Part shown: piece by piece, positions 1-5,447 of the stretch | Numbering within the stretch: the first letter of the stretch is position 1 | How the letters are laid out: each line of letters opens with the position of its first letter | Source of the DNA: Proteobacteria bacterium SPGG2 | Lineage (GTDB): Bacteria; Pseudomonadota; Gammaproteobacteria; Acidiferrobacterales; SPGG2 | DNA length: 5,447 nt | NCBI GenBank assembly: GCA_001643475.1 | Contig: LXTK01000138.1 | Span: forward strand, 1 to 5,447 | Direction: 5' to 3' | Notes under the pieces: model-generated | Databases searched by the model: none | What the model saw: the letters and a program-made list of their open reading frames with translations, nothing else | What the model was told of the DNA's origin: nothing | Program-made: the position numbers and the translations under genes

Positions 1-59
1 GCCAAGCTGCCAGATTGTGGGTAGTTATTCAAAACTTGGAACCAGATTACAAAGGGTGA
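1..59 (+). CDS. possible 3' end of an upstream gene (partial, uncertain)
   Basis: The frame beginning at base 3 is open from the window edge to a TGA at 57-59 and reads QAARLWVVIQNLEPDYKG, which has a protein-like mix of hydrophobic and charged residues. If real, it ends 22 bases before the sensor gene and would be the upstream member of the same operon. A competing frame (from base 2) is also open and stops at 83-85, overlapping the sensor ATG as ATGA, but its codons look less natural. Both stretches are short enough to be open by chance. I do not recognise a family from either one. Confidence 0.3.
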   Translation, partial: QAARLWVVIQNLEPDYKG

Positions 60-70
60 CAAGGGGGCAA

Positions 71-81
71 AAGGAGGAGCT
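71..81 (+). promoter_or_regulatory. strong ribosome binding site of the haem sensor gene
   Basis: AAGGAGG at 71-77 is a full match to the anti-Shine-Dalgarno core and lies four bases before the ATG at 82. It fixes the start of the sensor gene and predicts efficient translation. No convincing sigma-70 promoter is visible in 1-70, so the promoter probably lies further upstream, in line with an operon. Confidence 0.85.
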
Positions 82-954
82 ATGAAACTGACACTTAAAT
101 TCAATTTGGTCCTGATAATAGTGTTCTCCGGCGGTTTGGCGGTCACCGCATTACTGTCATGGAATATATTGCAGCAGAATGCGAAGAAGGAAGTGATAGA
201 ACGCGCCGGCTTAATGATGGAATCGGCGTTGGCGGTTCGGGGCTACACCGTTAGTGAGATCAGACCTCTCTTGCGATTACAGATGAAGAAGGTATTTGTG
301 CCCCAAAGTGTACCGGCCTACGCTGCCACACAGACGTTCAATAAGCTTCGCGAAAAGCACCCTCAATATGCCTACAAGGAAGCAACACTTAATCCCTCTA
401 ATCCGCGCAACCGAGCGGTCGACTGGGAAGCAGATATTGTTCAAGTTTTTAGAAACAACCCAGACCATAAAGAAATCATAGGCGTGCGCACGACGCCGAC
501 TGGGGACTCGCTATACCTGGCGCGCCCGATGCAAATCAAGAATCCCGGCTGCCTGACGTGCCACAGCACGGTGGAGGCCGCGCCCAAGACGTTGGTGGCG
601 GCATACGGTGATGCCAATGGCTTTGGCTGGAAGTTGAACGAGATTGTTGGTGCCCGCATTGTCTCGGTACCAATGTCCGTTCCCCTGCAGAAGGCGCGAG
701 AGGCGTTTGAGACGTTCATGGGATCGCTGGTGGCGGTGTTTGTTGTCATTGTCATTATTCTTAACATAATGCTGCGCTATATTGTCATCAGGCCCATCAT
801 CGAGATGTCGGGGATTGCCGATCAGGTTAGCAGAGGAAATATGAACGCGGCGGAATTCTCAGAGCGTGGCAAGGATGAAATCGGTGTGCTCGCCGTGTCT
901 TTTAACCGCATGCGCCGTAGCCTTGAGAAGGCGATGATTATGTTAGAAGAATAG
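82..954 (+). CDS. membrane sensor with Tll0287-like (DUF3365) c-type haem domain and HAMP, no output domain
   Basis: This 290-residue protein is a likely receptor for haem-linked signals such as redox state, oxygen or nitric oxide. An N-terminal membrane anchor spans about residues 7-27. A periplasmic domain of the Tll0287-like/DUF3365 type follows, to about residue 210. It contains the covalent haem motif C157-L-T-C160-H161 inside a typical RPMQIKNPGCLTCH context. A second membrane helix covers about 212-236, and a HAMP domain about 232-285, with the usual Pro (P238) and a DEIG signature at 265-268. The chain stops just after HAMP, so no kinase, cyclase or methyl-accepting region is attached. 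The next gene, starting two bases after the stop, is a nucleotide cyclase and is the obvious output partner. The family assignment is confident. The ligand is unknown, and the link to the cyclase is inferred from gene order and the missing output domain. Confidence 0.9.
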   Translation: MKLTLKFNLVLIIVFSGGLAVTALLSWNILQQNAKKEVIERAGLMMESALAVRGYTVSEIRPLLRLQMKKVFVPQSVPAYAATQTFNKLREKHPQYAYKEATLNPSNPRNRAVDWEADIVQVFRNNPDHKEIIGVRTTPTGDSLYLARPMQIKNPGCLTCHSTVEAAPKTLVAAYGDANGFGWKLNEIVGARIVSVPMSVPLQKAREAFETFMGSLVAVFVVIVIILNIMLRYIVIRPIIEMSGIADQVSRGNMNAAEFSERGKDEIGVLAVSFNRMRRSLEKAMIMLEE

Positions 955-956
955 GG

Positions 957-2090
957 GTGCGGCCATGGGTCTCGGACTTACGGATAATGGAGCGCCAGAG
1001 TAGAACGTGGTTATGTAGTGTCGTGTTCCTCGATATTGCTGGGTACACAGAGAAACCTGTAGAACAGCAGATCGAAATGAAGGAGCATTTGCAGAAACTG
1101 GTCGCGGATGCTGTTAGTAACATTGCCGAGACCGAACGCATCATGGTCGATACGGGTGACGGAGCCGCTTTGTGTTTCCTGGGCGACCCCGAGGAGGCGA
1201 TGTTTGTTGCGCTTAATCTGCGCGATCTGCTAACGGAAAAAGAGGCCGCAACGCCATTTAAGATACGGATCGGCATTAATCTCGGTCCCGTCAAGGTCGT
1301 AAAAAGCATAAGTGGACAACTGAACCCGCTGGGGGATGGCATCAACAACGCCCAACGGGTTATGAGCTTTGCCGAGCCCAACCAAATCCTGATCTCACGT
1401 TCCTTCTACGATGTGATTGCCTGTCTGTCCGAGGAATACGCGCAAGTGTTTCGGTATCTTGGTACGCGCAAGGACAAGCATGGCAAGCAGCATCCCGTCT
1501 ATGAAGTAGTGTTGTCCGAGGGCGAACAGACCTATGCGACTGTCGCCACGGTCAAGGCCTCTGCCGAGAACGTCCAAGTCGGCAGCAATGCACCCTTACC
1601 GGCGCCAGCCATTACCTGGGATCCGGCTCTCCTAAAAACGGCAGAAGACGATCTTGCGATCTACATTGGTCCTTTGGCCAAGGTGTTAGTCGGTCGGGCT
1701 GCATTACAGGCGACTAGTGCCCAAGACCTGTACACTGTCCTCGGCAATATGATCCCCGTCGACGATGCCCGCACTAAGTTTCTGGCCAAGGCACCGGCGT
1801 CCGAGCCCGTAGTAGGGAGAGCGGAAGACTCGATTTCAATGGGGCCAGACAGCGGCCCAACCACTGACGGCCTATCGACGACAGGGTCAACTTGGGATCC
1901 GACAATATTAAAAACAGCCGAACAAGAACTGGCGATGCATCTTGGCCCGCTCTCAAGGGTCATCGTTAAGAAAGCGGCCAAGAAGACATCGAGCCTCAAG
2001 GAACTTTATGAGTTGCTGGCGTGCGAGCTGCCAACGGAGGCAGCGCAAAATGCCTTCCTGAGTAAGCATCGATCTTCGAAGAGGTTCTGA
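957..2090 (+). CDS. class III adenylate/guanylate cyclase with duplicated C-terminal module
   Basis: This soluble 377-residue cyclase should make a cyclic nucleotide (cAMP or cGMP) from the triphosphate. The catalytic domain spans about residues 17-185. Both metal-binding aspartates are visible (D26 in FLDIAGYT, D68 in TGDGAALCF), as are the transition-state Asn and Arg (N130 and R134 in INNAQR), so activity is expected. The two usual base-selecting positions are not the textbook Lys/Asp: they read V64 and N123, so substrate cannot be assigned. After a linker, two related modules (219-278 and 311-370) are separated by a Ser/Thr/Gly-rich spacer. They resemble a helical domain found C-terminal in some bacterial Ser/Thr kinases and cyclases (Pfam DUF8082 from memory, unchecked). 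There is no membrane segment. The chosen start is GTG at 957, with a purine-rich AGAAGA six bases upstream; an in-frame ATG at 987 is a fair alternative. The gene follows the haem sensor by two bases, implying co-translation and a shared pathway. Confidence 0.88.
   Translation: MRPWVSDLRIMERQSRTWLCSVVFLDIAGYTEKPVEQQIEMKEHLQKLVADAVSNIAETERIMVDTGDGAALCFLGDPEEAMFVALNLRDLLTEKEAATPFKIRIGINLGPVKVVKSISGQLNPLGDGINNAQRVMSFAEPNQILISRSFYDVIACLSEEYAQVFRYLGTRKDKHGKQHPVYEVVLSEGEQTYATVATVKASAENVQVGSNAPLPAPAITWDPALLKTAEDDLAIYIGPLAKVLVGRAALQATSAQDLYTVLGNMIPVDDARTKFLAKAPASEPVVGRAEDSISMGPDSGPTTDGLSTTGSTWDPTILKTAEQELAMHLGPLSRVIVKKAAKKTSSLKELYELLACELPTEAAQNAFLSKHRSSKRF
1611..1790 (+). repeat. first copy of duplicated cyclase C-terminal module
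   Basis: This encodes residues 219-278 of the cyclase. It shares with the second copy TWDP, KTAE, GPL, LY and FL at matching positions, with a constant offset of 92 residues; about 40% of positions are identical by eye. The similarity is clear in protein but mostly lost in DNA apart from TGGGATCCG, so the duplication is old or was inherited as a two-module architecture. Confidence 0.8.
1887..2066 (+). repeat. second copy of duplicated cyclase C-terminal module
   Basis: This encodes residues 311-370 of the cyclase and nearly reaches its C-terminus. It is more basic than the first copy (KKAAKKTSSLKE), so the two modules may bind different partners. Their role is unknown; possibilities are dimerisation or docking to the HAMP end of the neighbouring sensor. 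Confidence 0.8.
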
Positions 2091-2131
2091 CAAGATCGCT
2101 TTTACCCGGGCAGCGAGCGCCAGTACCTACT

Positions 2132-3016
2132 TCAAGGTCTTACACAGTCAAGTTCATCCGCGAGGATACTTACACCGGGGTAGTTCACTTTGATGGCATC
2201 GATGGCGCGTTGGTTCTGTGGGTTGCGGTGTGCCAGTACCAGTTTCTTGACGTTGGCAGTGTTGGCGGTGCGGCCGATGACATCGGGCGAGAGATAGCGC
2301 AGTTGCCAAAGATCCCTCGTATTGATGCGGCTGGGGTTATGCACGACAAGTAGGTCTGCGTCGCGGGCCAGTGTTCGCAGACCATTAACTTCACTATCTA
2401 AATCACTGCTGAACACCAAAGCCTTCCCGCCTACTTCTAAACGCCAGGCCAGTGAGGGTAACGGTTGGCGCGTTACGGTTACGGCGCTGACCCGTAGGCG
2501 CTCATTGGCGTAGACAGCCACCGTATTGTCGCCCTTTATACGTATGTTGTGAGGCTGTAGTTTGTACGTCGTCTTACCGAACGGACTCACCAGTGCGCCC
2601 AGGTATGGATAGAGACCTCTTTTCTTGTCAAATAAAGTGAGAACAAACTTGACCGTCGATGGCATAAGTTTGCTGCGCGCAGGACCGTAGATTGGCAGCG
2701 GCCTTGCACGCCCCTCAGCCAAGGATGATTGGACTAAGGTGACAAGATCAGCCGTGTGGTTGACGTGCAAGTGCGTAAAAAGCACTAGATCTAGATCGGC
2801 AACCCGTGCCTTGCTGTTGTTGAAGTTTATGGCACTGCCGCTACCGGCATCGATCAGCGCCCGTGCCTTTCCGTTTATCCAGACAATGTATCCACTCGAG
2901 GCTGGGTTGCGGGCGCCGATGACTTGTACCCATACCCCATCGGAATCGCAGGTTGTTGCACCTGCTGCTGACATCCACGACGCCAATAGGCCTGCAAGCC
3001 ACGGCCGTACATTCAC
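2132..3016 (-). CDS. exported metallo-beta-lactamase-fold protein with altered metal site
   Basis: This 294-residue protein resembles the RNase Z/arylsulfatase-like branch of the metallo-beta-lactamase fold. An N-terminal signal peptide is likely (residues 1-20, hydrophobic LAGLLASWM then SAAGA before TTC), so the mature form should be periplasmic and not an RNA-processing enzyme. Retained fold motifs are DAGSG (56-60), H82-L-H84-V-N86-H87-T-A-D, SSDLD with D205, and LAHRNP with H263. The usual Asp of HxHxDH is Asn (N86), and the third-motif His appears replaced around R183, so metal binding is unlike the norm and catalysis is uncertain. The only two cysteines of the mature protein, C23 and C291, sit at opposite ends and could form a disulfide, which fits a periplasmic location. 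The GTG start overlaps the stop of the Rof-like gene by four bases (GTGA) and has a well-placed AAGGTGG, so it is probably translated by coupling. The substrate is unknown. Confidence 0.85.
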   Translation of the reverse strand: MNVRPWLAGLLASWMSAAGATTCDSDGVWVQVIGARNPASSGYIVWINGKARALIDAGSGSAINFNNSKARVADLDLVLFTHLHVNHTADLVTLVQSSLAEGRARPLPIYGPARSKLMPSTVKFVLTLFDKKRGLYPYLGALVSPFGKTTYKLQPHNIRIKGDNTVAVYANERLRVSAVTVTRQPLPSLAWRLEVGGKALVFSSDLDSEVNGLRTLARDADLLVVHNPSRINTRDLWQLRYLSPDVIGRTANTANVKKLVLAHRNPQNQRAIDAIKVNYPGVSILADELDCVRP

Positions 3017-3243
3017 AACGTGTCCACCTTGCGTATTTGATCGAGTCGAATAGAAAACGTTTCGCCACCTTTGCCACAGATCAGAAATTCTTCACCATCT
3101 CGGGTTTGCAAGTCGATCGGCTCCACGATACGCCGATAAACAACATTGTCGACGTGCCAGGTTAATCGCAACCGACGGCGATGCATGATCGCGACCTCAT
3201 AGCGATCATATTGACTACAGGGTATCGGGATGTAATCAGTCAT
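3013..3243 (-). CDS. rof: Rof-like Rho-binding antiterminator
   Basis: This 76-residue protein matches the Rof (Rho-off, YaeO) family, small cytoplasmic proteins that bind transcription terminator Rho and block its loading on RNA. The family signature Y-x-P-I-x-C-x-x-Y-D is present at residues 4-13 (YIPIPCSQYD). The C-terminal half holds the second conserved block, GGETFSIRLDQI, comparable to the AAGETRELRLDKI region of E. coli Rof. Length is slightly below the E. coli protein. The start is taken as ATG at 3243: the reading frame extends to a TTG at 3261, but the family begins just before YxPI, and the ATG gives an 8-base overlap (ATGACTGA) with the upstream gene's stop. The region between signature blocks is rich in Arg and His (HRRRLRLTWH), unlike the acidic E. 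coli protein, so Rho affinity may differ. The gene symbol is by family resemblance. Confidence 0.85.
   Translation of the reverse strand: MTDYIPIPCSQYDRYEVAIMHRRRLRLTWHVDNVVYRRIVEPIDLQTRDGEEFLICGKGGETFSIRLDQIRKVDTL
3024..3030 (-). promoter_or_regulatory. ribosome binding site supporting the GTG start of the MBL-fold gene
   Basis: On the minus strand AAGGTGG lies seven bases before the GTG at 3016, inside the last codons of the Rof-like gene. It differs from AAGGAGG by one base and is the main support for the non-ATG start that overlaps the upstream stop codon. Confidence 0.75.
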
Positions 3244-3430
3244 CGTCCCTGTGCAACTCAATACTCAGTAAGTTTCCATCGTGATCAATCAGCGTGCGGA
3301 AGGAGATTGGACGGCAACACACGTAGCAATCCTCGATATAGAGTTGGCTGCCAGCCGAAGTATCTATATGAGTCTCAAAATCCTCGCCACAATAAGGACA
3401 GCGAAGGTGTGTATCGACGAGCATGGACAT
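3236..3430 (-). CDS. CPXCG motif cysteine-rich zinc-ribbon-like protein
   Basis: This 64-residue protein belongs to the CPXCG cysteine-rich family of small proteins with no established function. Four cysteines arranged as two knuckles, C11-P-Y-C14-G and C35-Y-V-C38 (plus C39), suggest one structural zinc. The stretch SAGSQLYIEDCYVCCRPI is the most diagnostic part and matches my memory of the family closely. The C-terminus is acidic (HRDDD). The start is ATG at 3430, preceded at eight bases by a run of six G on the minus strand that can act as an imperfect Shine-Dalgarno sequence; a second ATG lies two codons later. The stop overlaps the start of the Rof-like gene, which makes this the first gene of a coupled trio. 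A zinc-ribbon protein beside a Rho inhibitor hints at a role in transcription or translation, but that is inference only. Confidence 0.85.
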   Translation of the reverse strand: MSMLVDTHLRCPYCGEDFETHIDTSAGSQLYIEDCYVCCRPISFRTLIDHDGNLLSIELHRDDD

Positions 3431-3549
3431 CTAATGTGCCCCCCAGCGACACGTACAAGCTTTTCAGACCCGGATCATGTTTGCAAGCTATGTTAGTGGA
3501 TGGGCCAGCTTTGGGTGCCATCGCCAAGCACGCCTGCAAGTATTAATCG
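3431..3549 (-). other. 119-base gap between lipoprotein gene and the CPXCG-Rof-MBL trio
   Basis: No convincing gene, strong terminator or consensus promoter is visible. The best promoter-like pair on the minus strand, TTGCAA then AAAGCT after 17 bases, has a poor -10. The gap could hold a weak promoter for the downstream trio, or simply be an untranslated spacer of a longer operon starting at the lipoprotein gene. Confidence 0.4.
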
Positions 3550-5106
3550 CTATTCTTGATCGTTGAATTCAAACGCATCTTCCAAGAGATAGGGGTCATC
3601 AAAATGCCGATGACCTACGAATGCGGTTGCGTGGTGGCCCCATTGCCGCATTTCGCCTGGGTGCGGGATTCCCATAGGCCACAGATAGAATCGTTCTCGG
3701 CGTTTAGTGCCGGGTACCACACCGTCCTGGCGGAACAGGCTGCGACGCCCACCATGGACCAACGACAGCGAACGTAGATTGTCGTAATTATCCCAGGCAT
3801 AGGTGACGACGCGGCCGTATGTGGTGTTTGGGGTGAGCACGCGCTCGATATAGTGAGTGCGATGAGCAATACGAAGCGTTAGCCTACCGAAGCTATCGGT
3901 CGATTGCGGCGCTGTCTGCGGTATTAACATTGATTCTCGCATCGGCGCTCCCGGGCCGTTCGCATGTTTTCGTGGTCGTAGTTTCGCGGATGGAAAAAAC
4001 ATGTGGTAACAACCACAGTTGTGTATCGAATCATGTAACAGTGGATGACCGTCGCGCGACAGGGTTACGCGCCAGGTGATGCCGTCTAGATGTCCGCCTA
4101 GGGTGTCGAAGACCGAGGTGCGTGGGCGCGCTGGAAACCATACGATGTAATTGAGCTGCAATAACACATCACTACCGACTCGAGTATGGGAAATATGGCG
4201 ATAGACGGTCGGTCTTGCGGTGTCGATCGATGGTTTCGACTCGCCGTGAGCGAACCAAGTAGGCGCGCCAATACGATCGTCATTCGTGGCTACATCTACC
4301 TGCCAGACTGGTGCGAATGTGGCGAACAAACGCTCCTTGTCCGCAACCGATGGTTCGGGTATGCCCAACGCGTTTCGTGCGCTACGTCTTAACACCGCCC
4401 TAATCGCTTCTGCCGTCAGCGGCGTAAAGTCTGCTGGCGGTACGTAGCTTACCAGCTCACCTTCTATCGGTAGGGCATCGAGAGGTCGCGCGTACTTGTC
4501 TTGCGTGATTCGATGCCATCGGGCAATACACTTTTCTACCGGGAGCGCGGTAATGGGGTACAGGCCAAACGCTCTTCGCCAGTTCGTGTATTCGGTTGGT
4601 GCCCGCACGACCTTGCGTAAACGCGCTCTCGTCGCGGGCTCAGCAAATTGATGATGTCGTAGGCGCGCGCCACAGTCACGCAAAATCGTCGATAGATCTC
4701 TATCCTCAGCAATGTCACCGGGCAGTGAATGCTTAAGGTCGATGGCTTGTGCTTGCGGCAGGTTTCGTAACTCTACGTTGTAGCCTTGCTCACCCAGACG
4801 CTGCAATCGATCCAGCCATGCGTCGAAAGCAGCATCGCTTGTCACCTCGTCGCGGAAGCTAGCAAGGAAACGGTTCAGTCGCAGGTAGGGGAAACCGGCA
4901 ATGCGTACTGCCTGGGTATCTTTAACCCCTGCCCGTGAGATCGCCCGATCGACGCGCACGAACAATCCACTGCATGCTTGCAGCTGCGCCCGCTGCGTCG
5001 AGTTACGGACTTCTTCGAATGCCGGTTGCACCGAAACCAGGGTGCAGCCGCCCGCTAGTAGTGCTGTACCGACGGAAATAGCTAGAGTTTGAGATAAATG
5101 CTGCAT
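3550..5106 (-). CDS. lipoprotein of unknown function with CGCYH and C-terminal His motifs
   Basis: This 518-residue protein begins with a lipoprotein-type signal (MQHLSQTLAISVGTALLAGGC), with C21 the predicted lipid-modified residue; T22 at +2 suggests the outer membrane. I do not recognise a named family, though it resembles large uncharacterised proteobacterial proteins. Visible landmarks are a conserved-looking N-terminal block about 45-83 (FPYLRLNRFLASF), an aromatic segment near 320-328 (NYIVWFPARP), H362-N-C364-G-C366-Y-H368, and the C-terminal stretch GHHATAFVGHRH at 490-501. These Cys/His groups could bind a metal, but no known site is matched. The open frame extends 67 codons further upstream to 5307; I reject that extension because it is Cys/Pro/Arg-rich, unlike a signal sequence, while ATG 5106 opens a textbook one. 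The Shine-Dalgarno sequence is weak (GCGGAT directly before ATG). The same-strand trio begins 119 bases downstream, so joint transcription is possible. Confidence 0.75.
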   Translation of the reverse strand: MQHLSQTLAISVGTALLAGGCTLVSVQPAFEEVRNSTQRAQLQACSGLFVRVDRAISRAGVKDTQAVRIAGFPYLRLNRFLASFRDEVTSDAAFDAWLDRLQRLGEQGYNVELRNLPQAQAIDLKHSLPGDIAEDRDLSTILRDCGARLRHHQFAEPATRARLRKVVRAPTEYTNWRRAFGLYPITALPVEKCIARWHRITQDKYARPLDALPIEGELVSYVPPADFTPLTAEAIRAVLRRSARNALGIPEPSVADKERLFATFAPVWQVDVATNDDRIGAPTWFAHGESKPSIDTARPTVYRHISHTRVGSDVLLQLNYIVWFPARPRTSVFDTLGGHLDGITWRVTLSRDGHPLLHDSIHNCGCYHMFFPSAKLRPRKHANGPGAPMRESMLIPQTAPQSTDSFGRLTLRIAHRTHYIERVLTPNTTYGRVVTYAWDNYDNLRSLSLVHGGRRSLFRQDGVVPGTKRRERFYLWPMGIPHPGEMRQWGHHATAFVGHRHFDDPYLLEDAFEFNDQE

Positions 5107-5310
5107 ATCCGCATATGCCAGTGACTGACCAGTTGGACATGGTAGCACCGCCCATCGTTCCGTTCGGGTGCCGGTTGGGCGGCAAGGTTTGGCTGAGTTG
5201 GGCTGGCCCTCGGTTTTTGTTATGACGCCGTGATTCTGTGCGATCTGGTTCTCGTGTCTACATCGCGTCCTTGCGAAGGCCACCGGATAGGGCAAACATT
5301 TCTGCACACC
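5107..5310. other. 204-base stretch upstream of the lipoprotein gene
   Basis: This region probably carries the promoter and leader of the minus-strand lipoprotein gene. An open frame runs through it on the minus strand in phase with that gene, but its residue content looks non-coding. I found no consensus -35/-10 pair, clear operator palindrome or terminator. Confidence 0.35.
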
Positions 5311-5447
5311 CTAGAGCCGGCGGCCTTCTTCATCACCGTCCTTGGTGATGACATCCATGGCTAAATGGCGTAACTCCCTAAAGCAATTCCTGTGCCAGTA
5401 AGAAAAATCTCGGAAAACCGCGATAGCGTGCGAATAAATGGTCGGCT
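5311..5447 (-). CDS. possible 3' end of an unrecognised gene (partial)
   Basis: On the minus strand one frame is open from the window edge for 44 codons and ends with TAG at 5313-5311. Its C-terminus reads HLAMDVITKDGDEEGRRL, and the middle (FRDFSYWHRNCFRELR) is protein-like and helix-compatible. The other two minus-strand frames stop earlier, and a stretch this long is only modestly unlikely by chance. If real, the gene lies upstream of the lipoprotein gene on the same strand, about 200 bases away. I do not recognise the family. Confidence 0.4.
   Translation of the reverse strand, partial: PTIYSHAIAVFRDFSYWHRNCFRELRHLAMDVITKDGDEEGRRL
5330..5351. repeat. short perfect inverted repeat, 8-base arms
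   Basis: TCATCACC at 5330-5337 and GGTGATGA at 5344-5351 form a perfect hairpin with a six-base loop. It lies within the possible partial gene at the right edge and lacks a following T-run on either strand, so it is not an intrinsic terminator. It could be an operator-like site or a chance product of the coding sequence. Confidence 0.4.

Noticed and set aside
938..1381. 147-codon minus-strand open frame inside the cyclase gene.
   Set aside because: It lies wholly opposite the conserved cyclase domain, and its Ser/Arg-rich translation looks like an antisense shadow.
82..2090. Sensor and cyclase as a single gene broken by a frameshift.
   Set aside because: The sensor ends naturally after a complete HAMP, and the cyclase frame upstream of its GTG gives no HAMP-like residues and soon meets a stop at 924-926. 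Two genuine adjacent genes fit better.
2070..2103. Hairpin CGATCTT/AAGATCG followed by CTTTT at the end of the cyclase gene, as an intrinsic terminator.
   Set aside because: The arms are only seven pairs with low GC, the loop is 15 bases, the left arm lies inside the coding sequence, and the T-run is four. Too weak to call.
3244..3261. TTG start six codons upstream for the Rof-like gene.
   Set aside because: The family begins right before the YxPI motif, and the ATG at 3243 gives a typical coupled overlap with the upstream stop codon.
3181..3546. 121-codon plus-strand open frame opposite the CPXCG and Rof-like genes.
   Set aside because: It is antisense to two recognisable families, with no domain and an unnatural composition.
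4003..4017. CGCYH in the lipoprotein as a c-type haem site.
   Set aside because: The spacing is CxCxH, not CxxCH, so covalent haem attachment by the usual machinery is not expected.
5107..5307. N-terminal extension of the lipoprotein by 67 residues starting at 5307.
   Set aside because: The extension has no signal or domain character and would bury a good lipoprotein signal peptide inside the protein; the start at 5106 explains the sequence better.

Overview
The window looks like chromosomal DNA from a gammaproteobacterium, probably a free-living environmental one. This is an inference from the pairing of a Rof-type Rho-binding antiterminator with a CPXCG cysteine-rich mini-protein, a combination I associate with Gammaproteobacteria, and from the strong Shine-Dalgarno sequence before the first gene. 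Base composition is mildly GC-rich throughout. I see no tRNA, rRNA, CRISPR array, transposase or insertion-sequence end.

Left half, plus strand (82-2090): a two-gene signalling unit. The first gene encodes a membrane-anchored sensor with a Tll0287-like (DUF3365) periplasmic domain carrying a c-type haem motif (CLTCH), followed by a HAMP linker, and it stops there without an output domain. Two bases later a GTG opens a soluble class III nucleotide cyclase whose metal, transition-state Asn and Arg residues are all present. The cyclase ends in two copies of a roughly 60-residue helical module. The natural reading is a receptor cyclase split into two polypeptides: haem redox state or ligand is sensed in the periplasm, passes through HAMP, and controls cyclic nucleotide synthesis in the cytoplasm. 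A reading frame at the left edge may be the end of another gene of the same operon.

Right half, minus strand (5106 down to 2132): a large lipoprotein of unknown function, a 119-base gap, then three tightly overlapping genes in the order CPXCG zinc-ribbon mini-protein, Rof-like Rho inhibitor, and exported metallo-beta-lactamase-fold protein. The overlaps are 8 and 4 bases, so translational coupling is likely. The metallo-beta-lactamase-fold protein has altered metal-site residues. The two halves converge, with 41 bases between the stop codons at 2090 and 2132.

At the right edge (5311-5447, minus strand) a frame open to the window end, finishing in TAG, may be the 3' end of a further gene. I do not recognise it.

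The strongest candidates for something not well described are the split haem-sensor/cyclase pair with its duplicated C-terminal module, and the unknown lipoprotein with its CGCYH and His-rich motifs. Everything here was read by eye; no database search was run.
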